From Sporofaciens musculi (GTDB taxonomy: Bacteria; Bacillota; Clostridia; Lachnospirales; Lachnospiraceae): a stretch of 64,000 bases of DNA. How positions within the stretch are numbered: the stretch's first letter is position 1; each line of letters opens with the position of its first letter. A program made the translations under genes and the position numbers. Location of the stretch: NCBI RefSeq assembly GCF_009830285.1, contig NZ_WUQX01000001.1, positions 4,154,501-4,218,500 of the forward strand, written 5' to 3'. The notes beneath the pieces are model-generated. The model worked only from the letters and a program-made list of their open reading frames with translations, had not been told where the DNA came from and did no database searches. Of this stretch, positions 54,870 through 63,735 are shown piece after piece.

Positions 54870-55079
54870 TCAATTCTCTCCAATCCAAGATAATCCAACT
54901 TAATTAAATAGAATTATACTACAATATTTATGGGCGTAAAAGCACTAATCCGCTAAAATATCTCTTTTCATGCATCCTTCCTATTTTATCTCATGAATTT
55001 TATGGTATACTAATATGTATTATCACTATTAATACCCAAAAGGAGACGAGGGATTCCTTTCCCTTTTATTCAAATACCT

Positions 55080-56132
55080 ATGAAAAACTTTCTGCGCAAC
55101 ATCTCGTACACACTCATACTGCTTGCTTTCGCAACCGGTTTGGCATTCATATTTTTTCATTTTGTAAAGGATAATTCTGCCAATATTGCGTTCGTCTATA
55201 TTCTTGCCCTTATTCTCATCGCAAGATGGACGACCGGATACCTGTACGGCATCCTATCTTCCCTGTTTTGCGTAATCTTCATCAACGGGTTCTTTACCTA
55301 CCCGTTTTTTGAGATTAACTTTACCATGAGCGGATACCCTGTCACCTTCGTCTGTATGCTGATTATTACCATCACCACCAGCGCCATGACTACTAAGCTC
55401 ACCCGACAGGATGAAATGATTGCAGAACGGGAACGGAAACTAAATGATGCGGAGAAAGAACGGATTCGTGCGAATCTTCTGCGGGCTATTTCTCATGACC
55501 TGAGGACCCCGCTGACCAGCATTATCGGGTCCTCTGCCTCATATATTGAGAACCATGACGAATTGGATTCCGGTGAAAAACTAGAGCTGATCACCACCAT
55601 CCACGACGACTCAATCTGGCTTCTGAACATGGTGGAGAATCTATTGTCTGTCACGCGAATCCAGGAGGACAGTCACAAAGTTTCCAAAGAACCAGAGATT
55701 GTAGAGGAGGTTGTCTCTGAGGCAATCGACAGACTGCGAAAAAGACTGCCTGACGCATCAATTATTGTGTCCGCCCCTAATGAAATGCTGATGATTCCTA
55801 TGGACTTCCTGTTAATTGAGCAAGTCCTGATTAATCTTCTGGAAAATGCACTGGTTCATTCCGAGAGCACACAGCCAGTGGAGCTGCACATTACGAATGA
55901 CCAGGCTTACGTCACTTTTCACGTTATTGACCATGGAAAAGGAATTGATACGTCCACACTTCCTGACATATTCAGCGGGCAGTATGACAGCTCTCTTGCC
56001 TCGGATACCAAACGGGGCATGGGAATCGGCCTGTCCATCTGCCGTACTATTGTACAGGCACATGGAGGAACAATAACGGCCCATAATCACGAAAATGGCG
56101 CCGAATTTGCATTTTCCCTCCCTGTTTTGTAA
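55080..56132 (+). CDS. KdpD-like sensor histidine kinase lacking the UspA half
   Basis: Of 350 residues, 10-100 form four closely packed membrane helices (DUF4118), followed by a coil and a HisKA domain LLRAISHDLRTPLTSIIGS. HATPase motifs follow: NLLENALVHS, IDHGKGID, GMGIGLSIC. The KdpD N-terminal turgor-sensor kinase/USP domains are missing. The start has no close ribosome binding site; a GGAG-rich word at 55040 lies in a possible hairpin. It pairs with the KdpE-like regulator downstream, but no kdpFABC potassium pump is in the window. Confidence 0.88.
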   Translation: MKNFLRNISYTLILLAFATGLAFIFFHFVKDNSANIAFVYILALILIARWTTGYLYGILSSLFCVIFINGFFTYPFFEINFTMSGYPVTFVCMLIITITTSAMTTKLTRQDEMIAERERKLNDAEKERIRANLLRAISHDLRTPLTSIIGSSASYIENHDELDSGEKLELITTIHDDSIWLLNMVENLLSVTRIQEDSHKVSKEPEIVEEVVSEAIDRLRKRLPDASIIVSAPNEMLMIPMDFLLIEQVLINLLENALVHSESTQPVELHITNDQAYVTFHVIDHGKGIDTSTLPDIFSGQYDSSLASDTKRGMGIGLSICRTIVQAHGGTITAHNHENGAEFAFSLPVL

Positions 56133-56230
56133 AACCTACAATTATTCAGGCAATTTTATAAATAAATATTTACAAAAAGCAACGGATTTTGAAGCCGAGT
56201 GCCCTACAGAAATAAAGGAGAAAAAAGAGT

Positions 56231-56941
56231 ATGCCGACTCCAAACTATACAGTATTAATCATCGAAGACGAAAAAAATATCTCTGACTTTATGTCAAAAG
56301 CATTAAAATCCAACGGTTACCGAGTCATTACAGCCCTTTCAGGCAAAGCAGGGCTGTCTCTAATCAGTTCACAGTGTCCGGATATCATACTGCTTGATCT
56401 TGGTCTTCCCGACATTGAAGGAAATGACGTCATCATTTCCGTACGCAAATGGACGAGCTGTCCAATTATCGTAGTTTCTGCCCGAACAGGCGAACGGGAT
56501 AAGGTGGAAGCTCTGGATCTTGGTGCAGACGATTACATTACTAAGCCCTTTGGCACTCCCGAAATGCTGGCAAGAATCCGCGCCTCCTTACGTCACAGCA
56601 ATCGGATGGACTCCAATTCAGCGCTGTACATCCGCCCTTATCAGTGCAGGGGGCTTCTGTTGGATTTCGATAAGAGGATTCTTACCGTGAATGGGGAGGA
56701 AATTCATCTGACACAGATTGAATATAAGATTGTTGCCTTCCTTGCCAGAAATTCCGGAAAGGTCATGACATATTCTGCCATCATGTCCAACGTGTGGGGG
56801 CCGTTTACAGGAGACAACAACCGAATCCTACGCGTTAATATGGCTAATATACGCAGAAAGATTGAACAGAACCCTTCACAGCCCCAATTTCTGTTCACAG
56901 AGGTGGGGGGTGGGATATCGGATGCGGGAGGACGAGAATGA
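56231..56941 (+). CDS. KdpE-like OmpR-family response regulator
   Basis: AAGGAGAAAA precedes ATG 56231. The receiver has IIEDEKNIS, phospho-Asp in IILLDLGLPDIEG and ADDYITKPFGTPEMLARIRA. The winged helix carries LTQIEYKIVAFLARNSGKVM and LRVNMANIRRKIE. The 98-nt gap to the kinase and same direction indicate one operon. Its targets are unknown without kdp genes nearby. Confidence 0.9.
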   Translation: MPTPNYTVLIIEDEKNISDFMSKALKSNGYRVITALSGKAGLSLISSQCPDIILLDLGLPDIEGNDVIISVRKWTSCPIIVVSARTGERDKVEALDLGADDYITKPFGTPEMLARIRASLRHSNRMDSNSALYIRPYQCRGLLLDFDKRILTVNGEEIHLTQIEYKIVAFLARNSGKVMTYSAIMSNVWGPFTGDNNRILRVNMANIRRKIEQNPSQPQFLFTEVGGGISDAGGRE

Positions 56942-57055
56942 ATTATGCTAAGTTTTTGTTAAAAATATATCTATATACTGTATAATTCATTCACTATCTG
57001 TTAGAATATATTGGAAGGTGGCATATCGTAATAAAGCCTCATTCATTATTCTCTC

Positions 57056-57094
57056 AAAAGAGGATGCGCCTCTTTAAAGGCTGCATCCTCTTTT
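57056..57094. terminator. Bidirectional terminator
   Basis: AAAAGAGGATGC (57056-57067) pairs with GCATCCTCTTTT (57083-57094), a 12-bp perfect stem flanked by A and T runs, between two convergent genes. Confidence 0.92.
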
Positions 57095-57107
57095 ACATTT
57101 TTACAGT

Positions 57108-57992
57108 CTAATCGTTGGCGTTCAGCCACTCCTTCATCAACTCCACATACTTGTCCGTATCCTCCACGAAGCACATATGCCTGCAGGTGCGGAACAGCTC
57201 CCACCTGGAGTTCGGAATCCTGTCATACATATATTTCGCAATATAAGGCGTACACAGATCATTGCCCCCGTTAATCACCAGCGACGGCTCTTTAATATCC
57301 TTCAACTGCTCTGTCACGTCATAATCCTTCAAAGTCCCTACCGGTGTAAACTCATTAGGTCCCCAGCCGACGATGTAAGCCTCGCTGCCTGGCTTTCTGA
57401 CACGTCTCAGGCACTCTGGAGACTCGTCCGTCACCGCCCCTGCGGCATGACGAAGCATATATTCCTCCTCTGCGGCCTCATAAGCAGGATCGCTGTATTC
57501 ATTGGAGGAGGTTGCCTTGTCAATGGCATCCTGCATCTCCTGGGGCAGCTCTTTAATCATACGGTGCTGTTCAATTCCCCACATCCAGGAAGCTGGAAGC
57601 GTACTGGAGAGAATCAGGCTCTTAAGCCCCTCTGGCTTCTGGTTGCAGACATAGTCCAAAAGCAGCATTCCGCCCCAGGACTGGCCCAGAAGATGTATCT
57701 CGTCAAGGCCAAGGTGTTTTCTAAGGGCAACCAGCTCATCAACCCAGGTCTTCGCATTCCACAAATCAGGACGGTTCTCAACATAGGATTCTCCGCAGCC
57801 AATCTGGTCATACATCACCAGTTCACGCCCGTCCTCCTCTGCCAGACGGTCAAGCACCTCAAAATAATTATGGGTAGAACCTGGCCCTCCGTGAAGTAAT
57901 ACCAGCGGCTTCTTGTTTCCTGTCTTTTTTCCTACAATGCGATAATATGTCTTATACTCCAGATAAGGCATATATCCTTCTCTAATCTCCAT
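57108..57992 (-). CDS. Proline iminopeptidase (S33 family alpha/beta hydrolase)
   Basis: The 294-residue hydrolase has the oxyanion motif LLHGGPGSTHNYFE, nucleophile Ser in LLGQSWGGMLLLDY, the catalytic Asp near NGGNDLCTP and His in CRHMCFVED. The cap domain is helical, as in prolyl iminopeptidases (PIP). It releases N-terminal proline (or other residues) from peptides. It starts at ATG 57992 with AGGAGGC upstream. Confidence 0.92.
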   Translation of the reverse strand: MEIREGYMPYLEYKTYYRIVGKKTGNKKPLVLLHGGPGSTHNYFEVLDRLAEEDGRELVMYDQIGCGESYVENRPDLWNAKTWVDELVALRKHLGLDEIHLLGQSWGGMLLLDYVCNQKPEGLKSLILSSTLPASWMWGIEQHRMIKELPQEMQDAIDKATSSNEYSDPAYEAAEEEYMLRHAAGAVTDESPECLRRVRKPGSEAYIVGWGPNEFTPVGTLKDYDVTEQLKDIKEPSLVINGGNDLCTPYIAKYMYDRIPNSRWELFRTCRHMCFVEDTDKYVELMKEWLNAND

Positions 57993-58134
57993 AATTGCAT
58001 AGCCTCCTTTTTAGACTTTACTGTCTTTTTTTCTATTATAAAGAAACTTTTGGCAATTATCAATCTTTATCCTTTATATATCCACATGAAACACAAGTTT
58101 TAATTTATTTTCAGGATTTATGTATATCTCGATT

Positions 58135-58245
58135 TTACGCAGTCAGCATCCGTTCAAACATTTCTTTTATTCCCCGCTTTGCTTCCCACCCTAAATCTCT
58201 TAATTTTTCTCCCGACAGTTTAAGTTTTTTATAGGGAGGATTATA
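58135..58245 (-). pseudogene. C-terminal stump of an NAD-dependent sugar epimerase gene
   Basis: Leftward reading of 58245-58135 gives NPPYKKLKLSGEKLRDLG, then WEAKRGIKEMFERMLTA and a stop. This is the usual end of extended SDR epimerases and dehydratases. Nothing before it survives: the palindrome and IS110 element follow directly. The polysaccharide genes to the right run in the same direction, so this was probably the last gene of that cluster. Confidence 0.8.
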
Positions 58246-58250
58246 GGGAA

Positions 58251-58275
58251 GCATGTGACTCGTCGAGTCACATGC
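58251..58275. repeat. Perfect 12-bp-arm palindrome
   Basis: GCATGTGACTCG (58251-58262), one T, then CGAGTCACATGC (58264-58275). It can be extended imperfectly by GGGAA/CTCCC. It is a possible terminator of the stump gene or the palindromic target of the IS. Confidence 0.9.
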
Positions 58276-58289
58276 CTCCCTGTTCATGA

Positions 58290-58556
58290 CTATCTATTAA
58301 CCAACAGACAATCATGAGAGGATCTCACCACAATCAATGAAAACTGGGGATTGGTAGATTCCTGCAAAGTGGTATACTAAAGGTGCCGAATAAAGTTGTA
58401 AGGGGATTGAAGCTATAAAGCTCGTCCGACAGACTGATTTTCAACCTCTTAGTGTACCACATATTGTTTCCATCGCTTTTTGATGAGGACGCAGGACAGC
58501 CAACATTTTTGGAAGAGGTTGCATCGGCTTGTAAATGATTCTATGGAGGTGTTGTC
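58290..58556 (+). ncRNA. Candidate IS110 bridge RNA region
   Basis: The long 5' non-coding end of IS110-group elements encodes a bridge (seek) RNA that pairs with target and donor DNA. Here GTGGTATACTAA (58369-58380) and TTAGTGTACCAC (58449-58460) can form a 12-bp stem with one mismatch enclosing 68 nt, with an inner AGCT-ATAA-AGCT hairpin. Guide loops cannot be assigned without the ends and target. Confidence 0.55.
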
Positions 58557-59768
58557 ATGGAAATACTATATAAGCGATGCTGTGGAATTGACGTACATAA
58601 AAATATGTTAATTGCGTGTGTTTTTATGGGAGTCAGAAAAAAAGAAATTCGCCAGTTTGGTACAATGACTGACGATATTTTACAATTGACGAAATGGTTA
58701 AATGAAGTTGATTGTGAAATGGCTGCTATGGAAAGTACCGGCAATTATTGGAAACCGGTGTATAACATTTTTGAAGATGAGGAAATCCCAATCATGATAG
58801 TAAATGCCCAGCACATAAAAGGTGTACCAGGCCGTAAGACCGATGTGAAAGATGCGGAATGGATTGCCGATTTAGTACGCCATGGGCTGGTAAAAGCAAG
58901 TTTTATTCCAAACCGGGAGCAAAGAGAACTCCGGGAAATAACACGCTACCGGCAGGAACTAATCGAAGAACGTGCGCGGGAGCTGAATCGGATTCAAGGT
59001 GTTTTAGAAGGATGTAACCTGAAATTAGGCTCTGTACTTACTGATATAAGCGGGAAAAGCGGGATTGCCATTTTAAGAGCAATTGTATCTGGTGAAACGG
59101 ATCCTGTTATCCTAAGCAAGTTTGCAAAGGGCAAAGCCAAAAATAAATTAGCAGAACTTCAGCGGGCGCTGAAAGGAAGCATTCATCCGCATCAGCAGTT
59201 AATGCTGAAACACCAATTGGAACATATAGAAACCCTGTCCAGAATAATTGAGGATCTGGATTCTGATATAGATGAAAAAACAGAATCTATGAAGAAACAA
59301 ATTCAGTTATTAGATGAAATTCCTGGAATTGGCAGAAAAAGCGCAGAACGGCTGCTTGCAGAAATAGGAACGGAAATGGAACAATTTAAAAATCAGTCTC
59401 ATTTTAGTTCCTGGGCCGGGTTAGTTCCTGAATGTAAAGAAAGTGCAGGCAAAAAGATGAGTACTCGGATTCGGAAAGGAAATAAGCATGTAAAATCAGT
59501 ACTTGTGGAGTGTGCACGCTCTGCAATACGGAATAAGAAGAGTTATTTTTATTCACGCTATCAACGGATTGCTGCACGCCGTGGAGGAAACAGGGCTTTA
59601 ATTGCAGTTGCCCATTCTATGTTAACAGCAATTTATCATGTCTTAAAAGATCTGCAGCCCTATAAGGAACTTGGATGCGATTACTACAGTACTTACAACC
59701 GTGAAAAAAGCATACAGAGAAATATTCGTTCACTAGAACGCATGGGGGTAACCGTAGTGATCAAATAG
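58557..59768 (+). CDS. IS110-family transposase (RNA-guided recombinase type)
   Basis: The 403-residue protein is intact. Its N-terminal RuvC-like DEDD domain shows Asp in CCGIDVHKN, Glu in AAMESTGNYW and Asp residues in RKTDVKDAEWIADL. A coiled coil follows, then the Tnp_20 domain with LDEIPGIGRKSAERLLAEIG and the catalytic-Ser block FSSWAGLVPEC. ATG 58557 lies after GGAGG. All key residues look present, so it may be active. Confidence 0.95.
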   Translation: MEILYKRCCGIDVHKNMLIACVFMGVRKKEIRQFGTMTDDILQLTKWLNEVDCEMAAMESTGNYWKPVYNIFEDEEIPIMIVNAQHIKGVPGRKTDVKDAEWIADLVRHGLVKASFIPNREQRELREITRYRQELIEERARELNRIQGVLEGCNLKLGSVLTDISGKSGIAILRAIVSGETDPVILSKFAKGKAKNKLAELQRALKGSIHPHQQLMLKHQLEHIETLSRIIEDLDSDIDEKTESMKKQIQLLDEIPGIGRKSAERLLAEIGTEMEQFKNQSHFSSWAGLVPECKESAGKKMSTRIRKGNKHVKSVLVECARSAIRNKKSYFYSRYQRIAARRGGNRALIAVAHSMLTAIYHVLKDLQPYKELGCDYYSTYNREKSIQRNIRSLERMGVTVVIK

Positions 59769-59783
59769 ATGATTCTGAAAGAG

Positions 59784-59809
59784 AAAGCCCACCTTAATTG
59801 GTAGGCTTT
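59784..59809 (+). terminator. Terminator of the transposase gene
   Basis: AAAGCCCACC (59784-59793) pairs with GGTAGGCTTT (59800-59809), just after the stop and followed by GTT. Confidence 0.75.
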
Positions 59810-59924
59810 GTTATGATGCTTGTTATTAAGGTATCGAGAAGTTAACGTTTTCAGGACAGCCCCTTTTTTACTATTTCTAAAGTCTTTTTTATTCCAAATT
59901 GTCCCCCGCTTGTCGCGGACAATA

Positions 59925-61163
59925 TCAATTTTTTTCCCATATAAAATCCTCATTCACTACTATATTTTTCCATCCATCTAAAAAATATATATCAATCGCT
60001 TTCCATTTCGTATCACAATAATTGTAATCTGGATATAGTGCTATTTTGTCACATTCTGCATACTTGATCACATCACACAGACCGCTTCGTATCCCTACAA
60101 ATGTACCTGCCTGTTCTACTACTGACTTTAATTCGTCTATCTGCGGACTAATTGCTTTCGTTCCTGCCAATGGTGTCTCATCGCCCACTACATTTGTAAA
60201 ACACTCATATTCTTTTGCTAGAAAATATGCTACAATATTGTCCCATACTTTTTTTGAAATTAATGTCACAGATTTTGCGTATGGTGAAAATATTACCGAC
60301 TTTCCTATCCTAATTTTTTCTAAATTAGGATAGCTACTCCATAATACAGGTCTCACCGGTTTTGTGTTTGTAGGAAGTCCAAATACGCCGCAACAGTATA
60401 TCTTTTCTAACAGTATGCACTTAATATATAATGCTTTATGAAGATTGATAACGTATGGCCTGTCCTGATGAGCAATGAAGAAATTTTTATCCTTCGTATA
60501 CAAGCACGCCTGTATCAGTTCGTCCATATCCTTCTGTTTATATATCTTTACTTTATACATTCCGAATAAAGAAACTACCTTAGCGCATGCCGTTCCAATT
60601 ACACATACAACAATTCGAGGAATCTTTCTTTTTTCTATGAAATGAGGCAAATATGACATTGTTAAAAAAATATCCCCCAGCGCAGAAAAAGGACATAGTA
60701 TATTAAAATAATCTGGATATTCCTGTTCCTGCTCCCGCTTTATAATAATTCCCCGACTCACTCGTTCCTGCATCCGTCTTATTGTTTCATCTGAAAGGGA
60801 ATAATCTGCAAAACTATTGTAATCTACAAGCTTTCTAACCATCCCCTTATACCCCAATCGCTTAAGCTGATCAGACATCGCAGCATATGCACGCGCCACA
60901 ATACATACAATTGAATTCTCTTGCATATCAGATAAAATATCTTGAGGCAGTACAATAGGTATCCCCTTATAGTTATTTCCACATTTAACAATATTGTTAT
61001 CCAATATAGCGATTGGTCTATATTGGTGTTCCAAAAGCAGATCTGCCAACTCTTCAGTGGCATTACAATGACCAAAGAGATATATTTGTTTTCCCTGAAT
61101 AGCCTCTGTGTTCTCTAATTCTTTGAAAGATTCTATCATTTTGGCATAATATATTTTATCCAT
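59925..61163 (-). CDS. Polysaccharide-cluster protein: Rossmann-like N-terminus plus glycosyltransferase-9-like C-terminus
   Basis: The 412-residue protein has, near residues 25-90, a PglD-type nucleotide-binding fold (IYLFGHCNATEELADLLLEH, AILDNN, GIPIVLPQDIL). After a helical link, residues 155-405 resemble heptosyltransferase-like enzymes: CPFSALGDIFLTMSYLPHF, SVIFSPYAKSVTLI, WDNIVAYFLAKEYECFTNVVGD, and FVGIRSGLCDVIKYA near the end. The last is similar to the donor-binding site of GT9. Inferred role: modification or assembly of a surface glycan. No exact family was recognised. Confidence 0.6.
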   Translation of the reverse strand: MDKIYYAKMIESFKELENTEAIQGKQIYLFGHCNATEELADLLLEHQYRPIAILDNNIVKCGNNYKGIPIVLPQDILSDMQENSIVCIVARAYAAMSDQLKRLGYKGMVRKLVDYNSFADYSLSDETIRRMQERVSRGIIIKREQEQEYPDYFNILCPFSALGDIFLTMSYLPHFIEKRKIPRIVVCVIGTACAKVVSLFGMYKVKIYKQKDMDELIQACLYTKDKNFFIAHQDRPYVINLHKALYIKCILLEKIYCCGVFGLPTNTKPVRPVLWSSYPNLEKIRIGKSVIFSPYAKSVTLISKKVWDNIVAYFLAKEYECFTNVVGDETPLAGTKAISPQIDELKSVVEQAGTFVGIRSGLCDVIKYAECDKIALYPDYNYCDTKWKAIDIYFLDGWKNIVVNEDFIWEKN

Positions 61164-61176
61164 AACTGCTTTTTCC

Positions 61177-61536
61177 TTAATATAATAGTGCCCTGCAGAA
61201 TTCTTCTTCTGTCAGCAGACCTGTCAGCAGATAATTCAATAGGCCAGAGTATTGACCAGAATCAGAAATCAATGTGATTCGATCGGAAAATTCATATGTA
61301 TAATACAAGGTAACAAATTCTTCCATTTCCTGGTAAGACCAAAACTCCATATTCCTTAGATTCTTAATTTCCGAAATATATTTACTGCATATAATCAACT
61401 GTTGATAATTCAAGAAATCGGTTATATAACTAATCAATCCATGAAAAAAAAATCTATTATTATTTTCTTGTAAATCAAATATCAATATCTTTTCATATTT
61501 TTGTACATATGTTTCGACTCTTTTTTTCATCTTCAT
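61177..61536 (-). CDS. Hypothetical protein in polysaccharide cluster
   Basis: About 119 residues, rich in Tyr, Phe and Leu, with no signal peptide (ILIFDLQENNNRFFFHGLI near the start). It lies 13 bp before the 412-residue gene and in the same direction. I do not recognise a family. The C-terminal LLTGLLTEEEFCRALLY is an acidic helix. Confidence 0.55.
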   Translation of the reverse strand: MKMKKRVETYVQKYEKILIFDLQENNNRFFFHGLISYITDFLNYQQLIICSKYISEIKNLRNMEFWSYQEMEEFVTLYYTYEFSDRITLISDSGQYSGLLNYLLTGLLTEEEFCRALLY

Positions 61537-61592
61537 TGCTCTTTATGTCAATCTAATATTCTCAAATAACCTTATATCTAAATCTGCAAATC

Positions 61593-62177
61593 CTAATGGT
61601 TTGAAAGTATCTCTCCAATGTGTCCACCCGGATGATTTTTCCTGAAATCTCTTATCTGAATTCCCCTCTTTTTTGCGATCTGCATACATAGTCCCTGCAG
61701 AATGATCAGGTTGATTGTAGTGGAATTGTTTGGCATAATATTCCACATATCCCCCTCGTTATTCAGTTTAAGAATAATGCAGTTAGAAATCTCCCTCGTA
61801 AGCGTGCTCTCTGCTTCAAAAGTAAGCAGCCACATATTCACCTTTCTTTCCTTCAGGAGTCTCGCAAGATAAATAGATTCAGATGTCTCGCCACTCTTCG
61901 TGAGGATGATGACCATATCGCCCTCCTTTACAATCCCCATATCGCCATGTACTGCGGAATTCGTATGAAGAAATGCCGCATCCATACCAACACTTACCAT
62001 AGAACCAACAAACTTTTCGCATATTGGCACATTCTTCCCTAAACCTGATACAATGATTTTATGACCTGTATTAATCGTTTGCATTCCTTCCTCCACCCAA
62101 CGTGCGAATACATCTTCATTAAGGGAATGGATAGAAGCCTCTATTTCCTTTAGCTCATTTTCAAAATAAGCAATCAT
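61593..62177 (-). CDS. SIS-domain sugar-phosphate isomerase (KpsF/GutQ-like)
   Basis: The 194-residue protein shows the SIS fold: IIVSGLGKNVPICEKFVGSM, HGDMGIVKEGDMVIILTKSGETSES and the C-terminal NHPGGHIGE typical of arabinose-5-phosphate isomerases. CBS domains of KdsD are absent. It probably interconverts ketose and aldose phosphates for the nucleotidyltransferase encoded just upstream (4-bp overlap). Confidence 0.85.
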   Translation of the reverse strand: MIAYFENELKEIEASIHSLNEDVFARWVEEGMQTINTGHKIIVSGLGKNVPICEKFVGSMVSVGMDAAFLHTNSAVHGDMGIVKEGDMVIILTKSGETSESIYLARLLKERKVNMWLLTFEAESTLTREISNCIILKLNNEGDMWNIMPNNSTTINLIILQGLCMQIAKKRGIQIRDFRKNHPGGHIGEILSNH

Positions 62178-63730
62178 AACACTTCCTCCAAGTAATATAA
62201 TCCGTTATAAAATGCCCCACAAATTGAATCATAATCCTGCCATGCATAGGTTGTAAGGCTGAGCCAGATGACAGCATGAAGCAGTTTAATCTCATATCTG
62301 ACTGCACCAGTCAGTTCAAAAAACTTATCCTCCATATCCTCCCAACCGTTAGATTCTATGACAAGTTTCACCCCCTCGTCAGCATTTTCTCCAATATCCA
62401 AAGAGAACTTCTTTAAATTGAACCTATCATAATTCCCGACAATGGAATAATATAATTTCGCCCAATCGTAGCGTTCATCTCCATATAACTCCGTGAAACC
62501 AAAATACCCTCTTGGATCTATCAGTATCGGCTCTCCGTTTTCTCTCAGCATCAGGTTTGAAAAAGTGCAATCACCATGAATAAAAGAAAAATAGCTGCAT
62601 TTCAGTTGTTCCAACGCATATTCCAATTTACCCTTATAAAAAAATATATTCCGGCACACCCGTCCATTCACACGAATGTATCTGTCCCGTCCAAATGGAA
62701 TAAGTTCCTCAATCCGTGACAGCCGAGCCATTGTCTTGTTAAAATATGCTTCCTTTATACTAAAACTATCTTCTGGAACACCCCCAGATGTATGCAGTTT
62801 CTTCAAAATATCCACAAGGTCACTTAAAATCCGATATTTTTCATCATTTTCTACGCCCGTGTCATAAATGTTCTTTCCATGTATAACTTCCATCATCAAA
62901 GGGTTTATCCCATAAATATTCGGAATTCCTTTTATATGCTTTTTCTGAGCTTCTTCATACCAGGCACATTCTCTTTTAGCAAGATATTCTCCTTGGGTGT
63001 CCACTGGTTCTTTCGTCAGCATGTCACCATTCACTGTAATATGGTTAAATGGTCTCGTCTTAATATTATCAAGTTTTTCATATTCTTCCAGTAATCCAAA
63101 TTCTCTTGTTCCAGCAAGATTGACTTCTTCAAAGCACATTCCTTTTCCCTGCATCCAGCGAACCAATTCTCCGCTTTCCGGAATGCCTGATAAGGCTGAT
63201 TTATCATGAAAAAGAAAAAGACCTGCCACACCATACTCAACAGAACATTCCTCCACAAATCTACCGTTTTCATACTTCCACCTGCAAGGGAAAGTCTTGG
63301 AAATACCGATATAATCATTCAGCTGCGCTTCACAATCCCCTTTTATACTTTTCCGCCTTGTAACGTTTTCCGAATTCAGATATTCTTTAGGAAGTTCAAA
63401 TTTATCCGGCAGGATAAGATCCGACCATATCAGCATAAACGGCTCATAATCCGGAATAAGCTCTATTGCCTTTCCCACTCCCGAACTTGTCCCTGTTCCG
63501 CTTGCTTCCACTATTCTATATTTCACATCAGCGAAGCATCCCATATACTTCTTAAGAACTTCTCTCTTATAATCCGCAATGATTACAAATCTCTTATCCG
63601 GATACTTCCGAAAAAGATGAAATATCATTGGCAAATTCTCTACCGGTACAAGTGCCTTAGGTTTATTTTTTGTTAAATATCCCAGCCGCGTTCCCTTGCC
63701 GCCGGCCTGGACAATGATATAATCAAACAT
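62174..63730 (-). CDS. Fused sugar nucleotidyltransferase and APH-like kinase
   Basis: Of 518 residues, 1-235 are a nucleotidyltransferase: YIIVQAGGKGTRLGYLTKNKPKALVPVENLPM holds the NTP-binding GGxGTRL and PKAL in separate parts, with SDLILP as the metal Asp. Residues 290-518 are an aminoglycoside/choline-kinase-like fold with catalytic HGDCTFSN and metal-binding LIDPRG. The fusion could phosphorylate a sugar (or choline-like moiety) and activate it as an NDP derivative. With the SIS isomerase it would form an isomerise-phosphorylate-activate route like that for heptose or LicA/LicC phosphocholine. The substrate is not known. Confidence 0.8.
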   Translation of the reverse strand: MFDYIIVQAGGKGTRLGYLTKNKPKALVPVENLPMIFHLFRKYPDKRFVIIADYKREVLKKYMGCFADVKYRIVEASGTGTSSGVGKAIELIPDYEPFMLIWSDLILPDKFELPKEYLNSENVTRRKSIKGDCEAQLNDYIGISKTFPCRWKYENGRFVEECSVEYGVAGLFLFHDKSALSGIPESGELVRWMQGKGMCFEEVNLAGTREFGLLEEYEKLDNIKTRPFNHITVNGDMLTKEPVDTQGEYLAKRECAWYEEAQKKHIKGIPNIYGINPLMMEVIHGKNIYDTGVENDEKYRILSDLVDILKKLHTSGGVPEDSFSIKEAYFNKTMARLSRIEELIPFGRDRYIRVNGRVCRNIFFYKGKLEYALEQLKCSYFSFIHGDCTFSNLMLRENGEPILIDPRGYFGFTELYGDERYDWAKLYYSIVGNYDRFNLKKFSLDIGENADEGVKLVIESNGWEDMEDKFFELTGAVRYEIKLLHAVIWLSLTTYAWQDYDSICGAFYNGLYYLEEVL

Positions 63731-63735
63731 AATTA

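Larger units (their letters stand above)
58276..59861 (+). mobile_element. IS110-family insertion sequence
   Basis: A single DEDD recombinase gene is flanked by about 280 bp of non-coding DNA on the left and 90 bp on the right, without terminal inverted repeats, as is normal for IS110. CAGGACAGCC occurs at 58492-58501 and 59852-59861, which may mark internal/end structure. Exact ends cannot be fixed from one copy. The element borders an epimerase stump, so its arrival probably accompanied a deletion. Confidence 0.8.

Noticed and set aside
55080-56941. Complete potassium-responsive Kdp system
   Set aside because: No kdpFABC genes occur nearby and the sensor lacks the KdpD N-terminal domains.
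57177-57899. Plus-strand frame of 240 codons
   Set aside because: Antisense to the proline iminopeptidase, which has all catalytic motifs.
61543-61746. Small minus-strand frame overlapping the SIS gene
   Set aside because: It is another frame of the isomerase 3' end and has no family or ribosome site.
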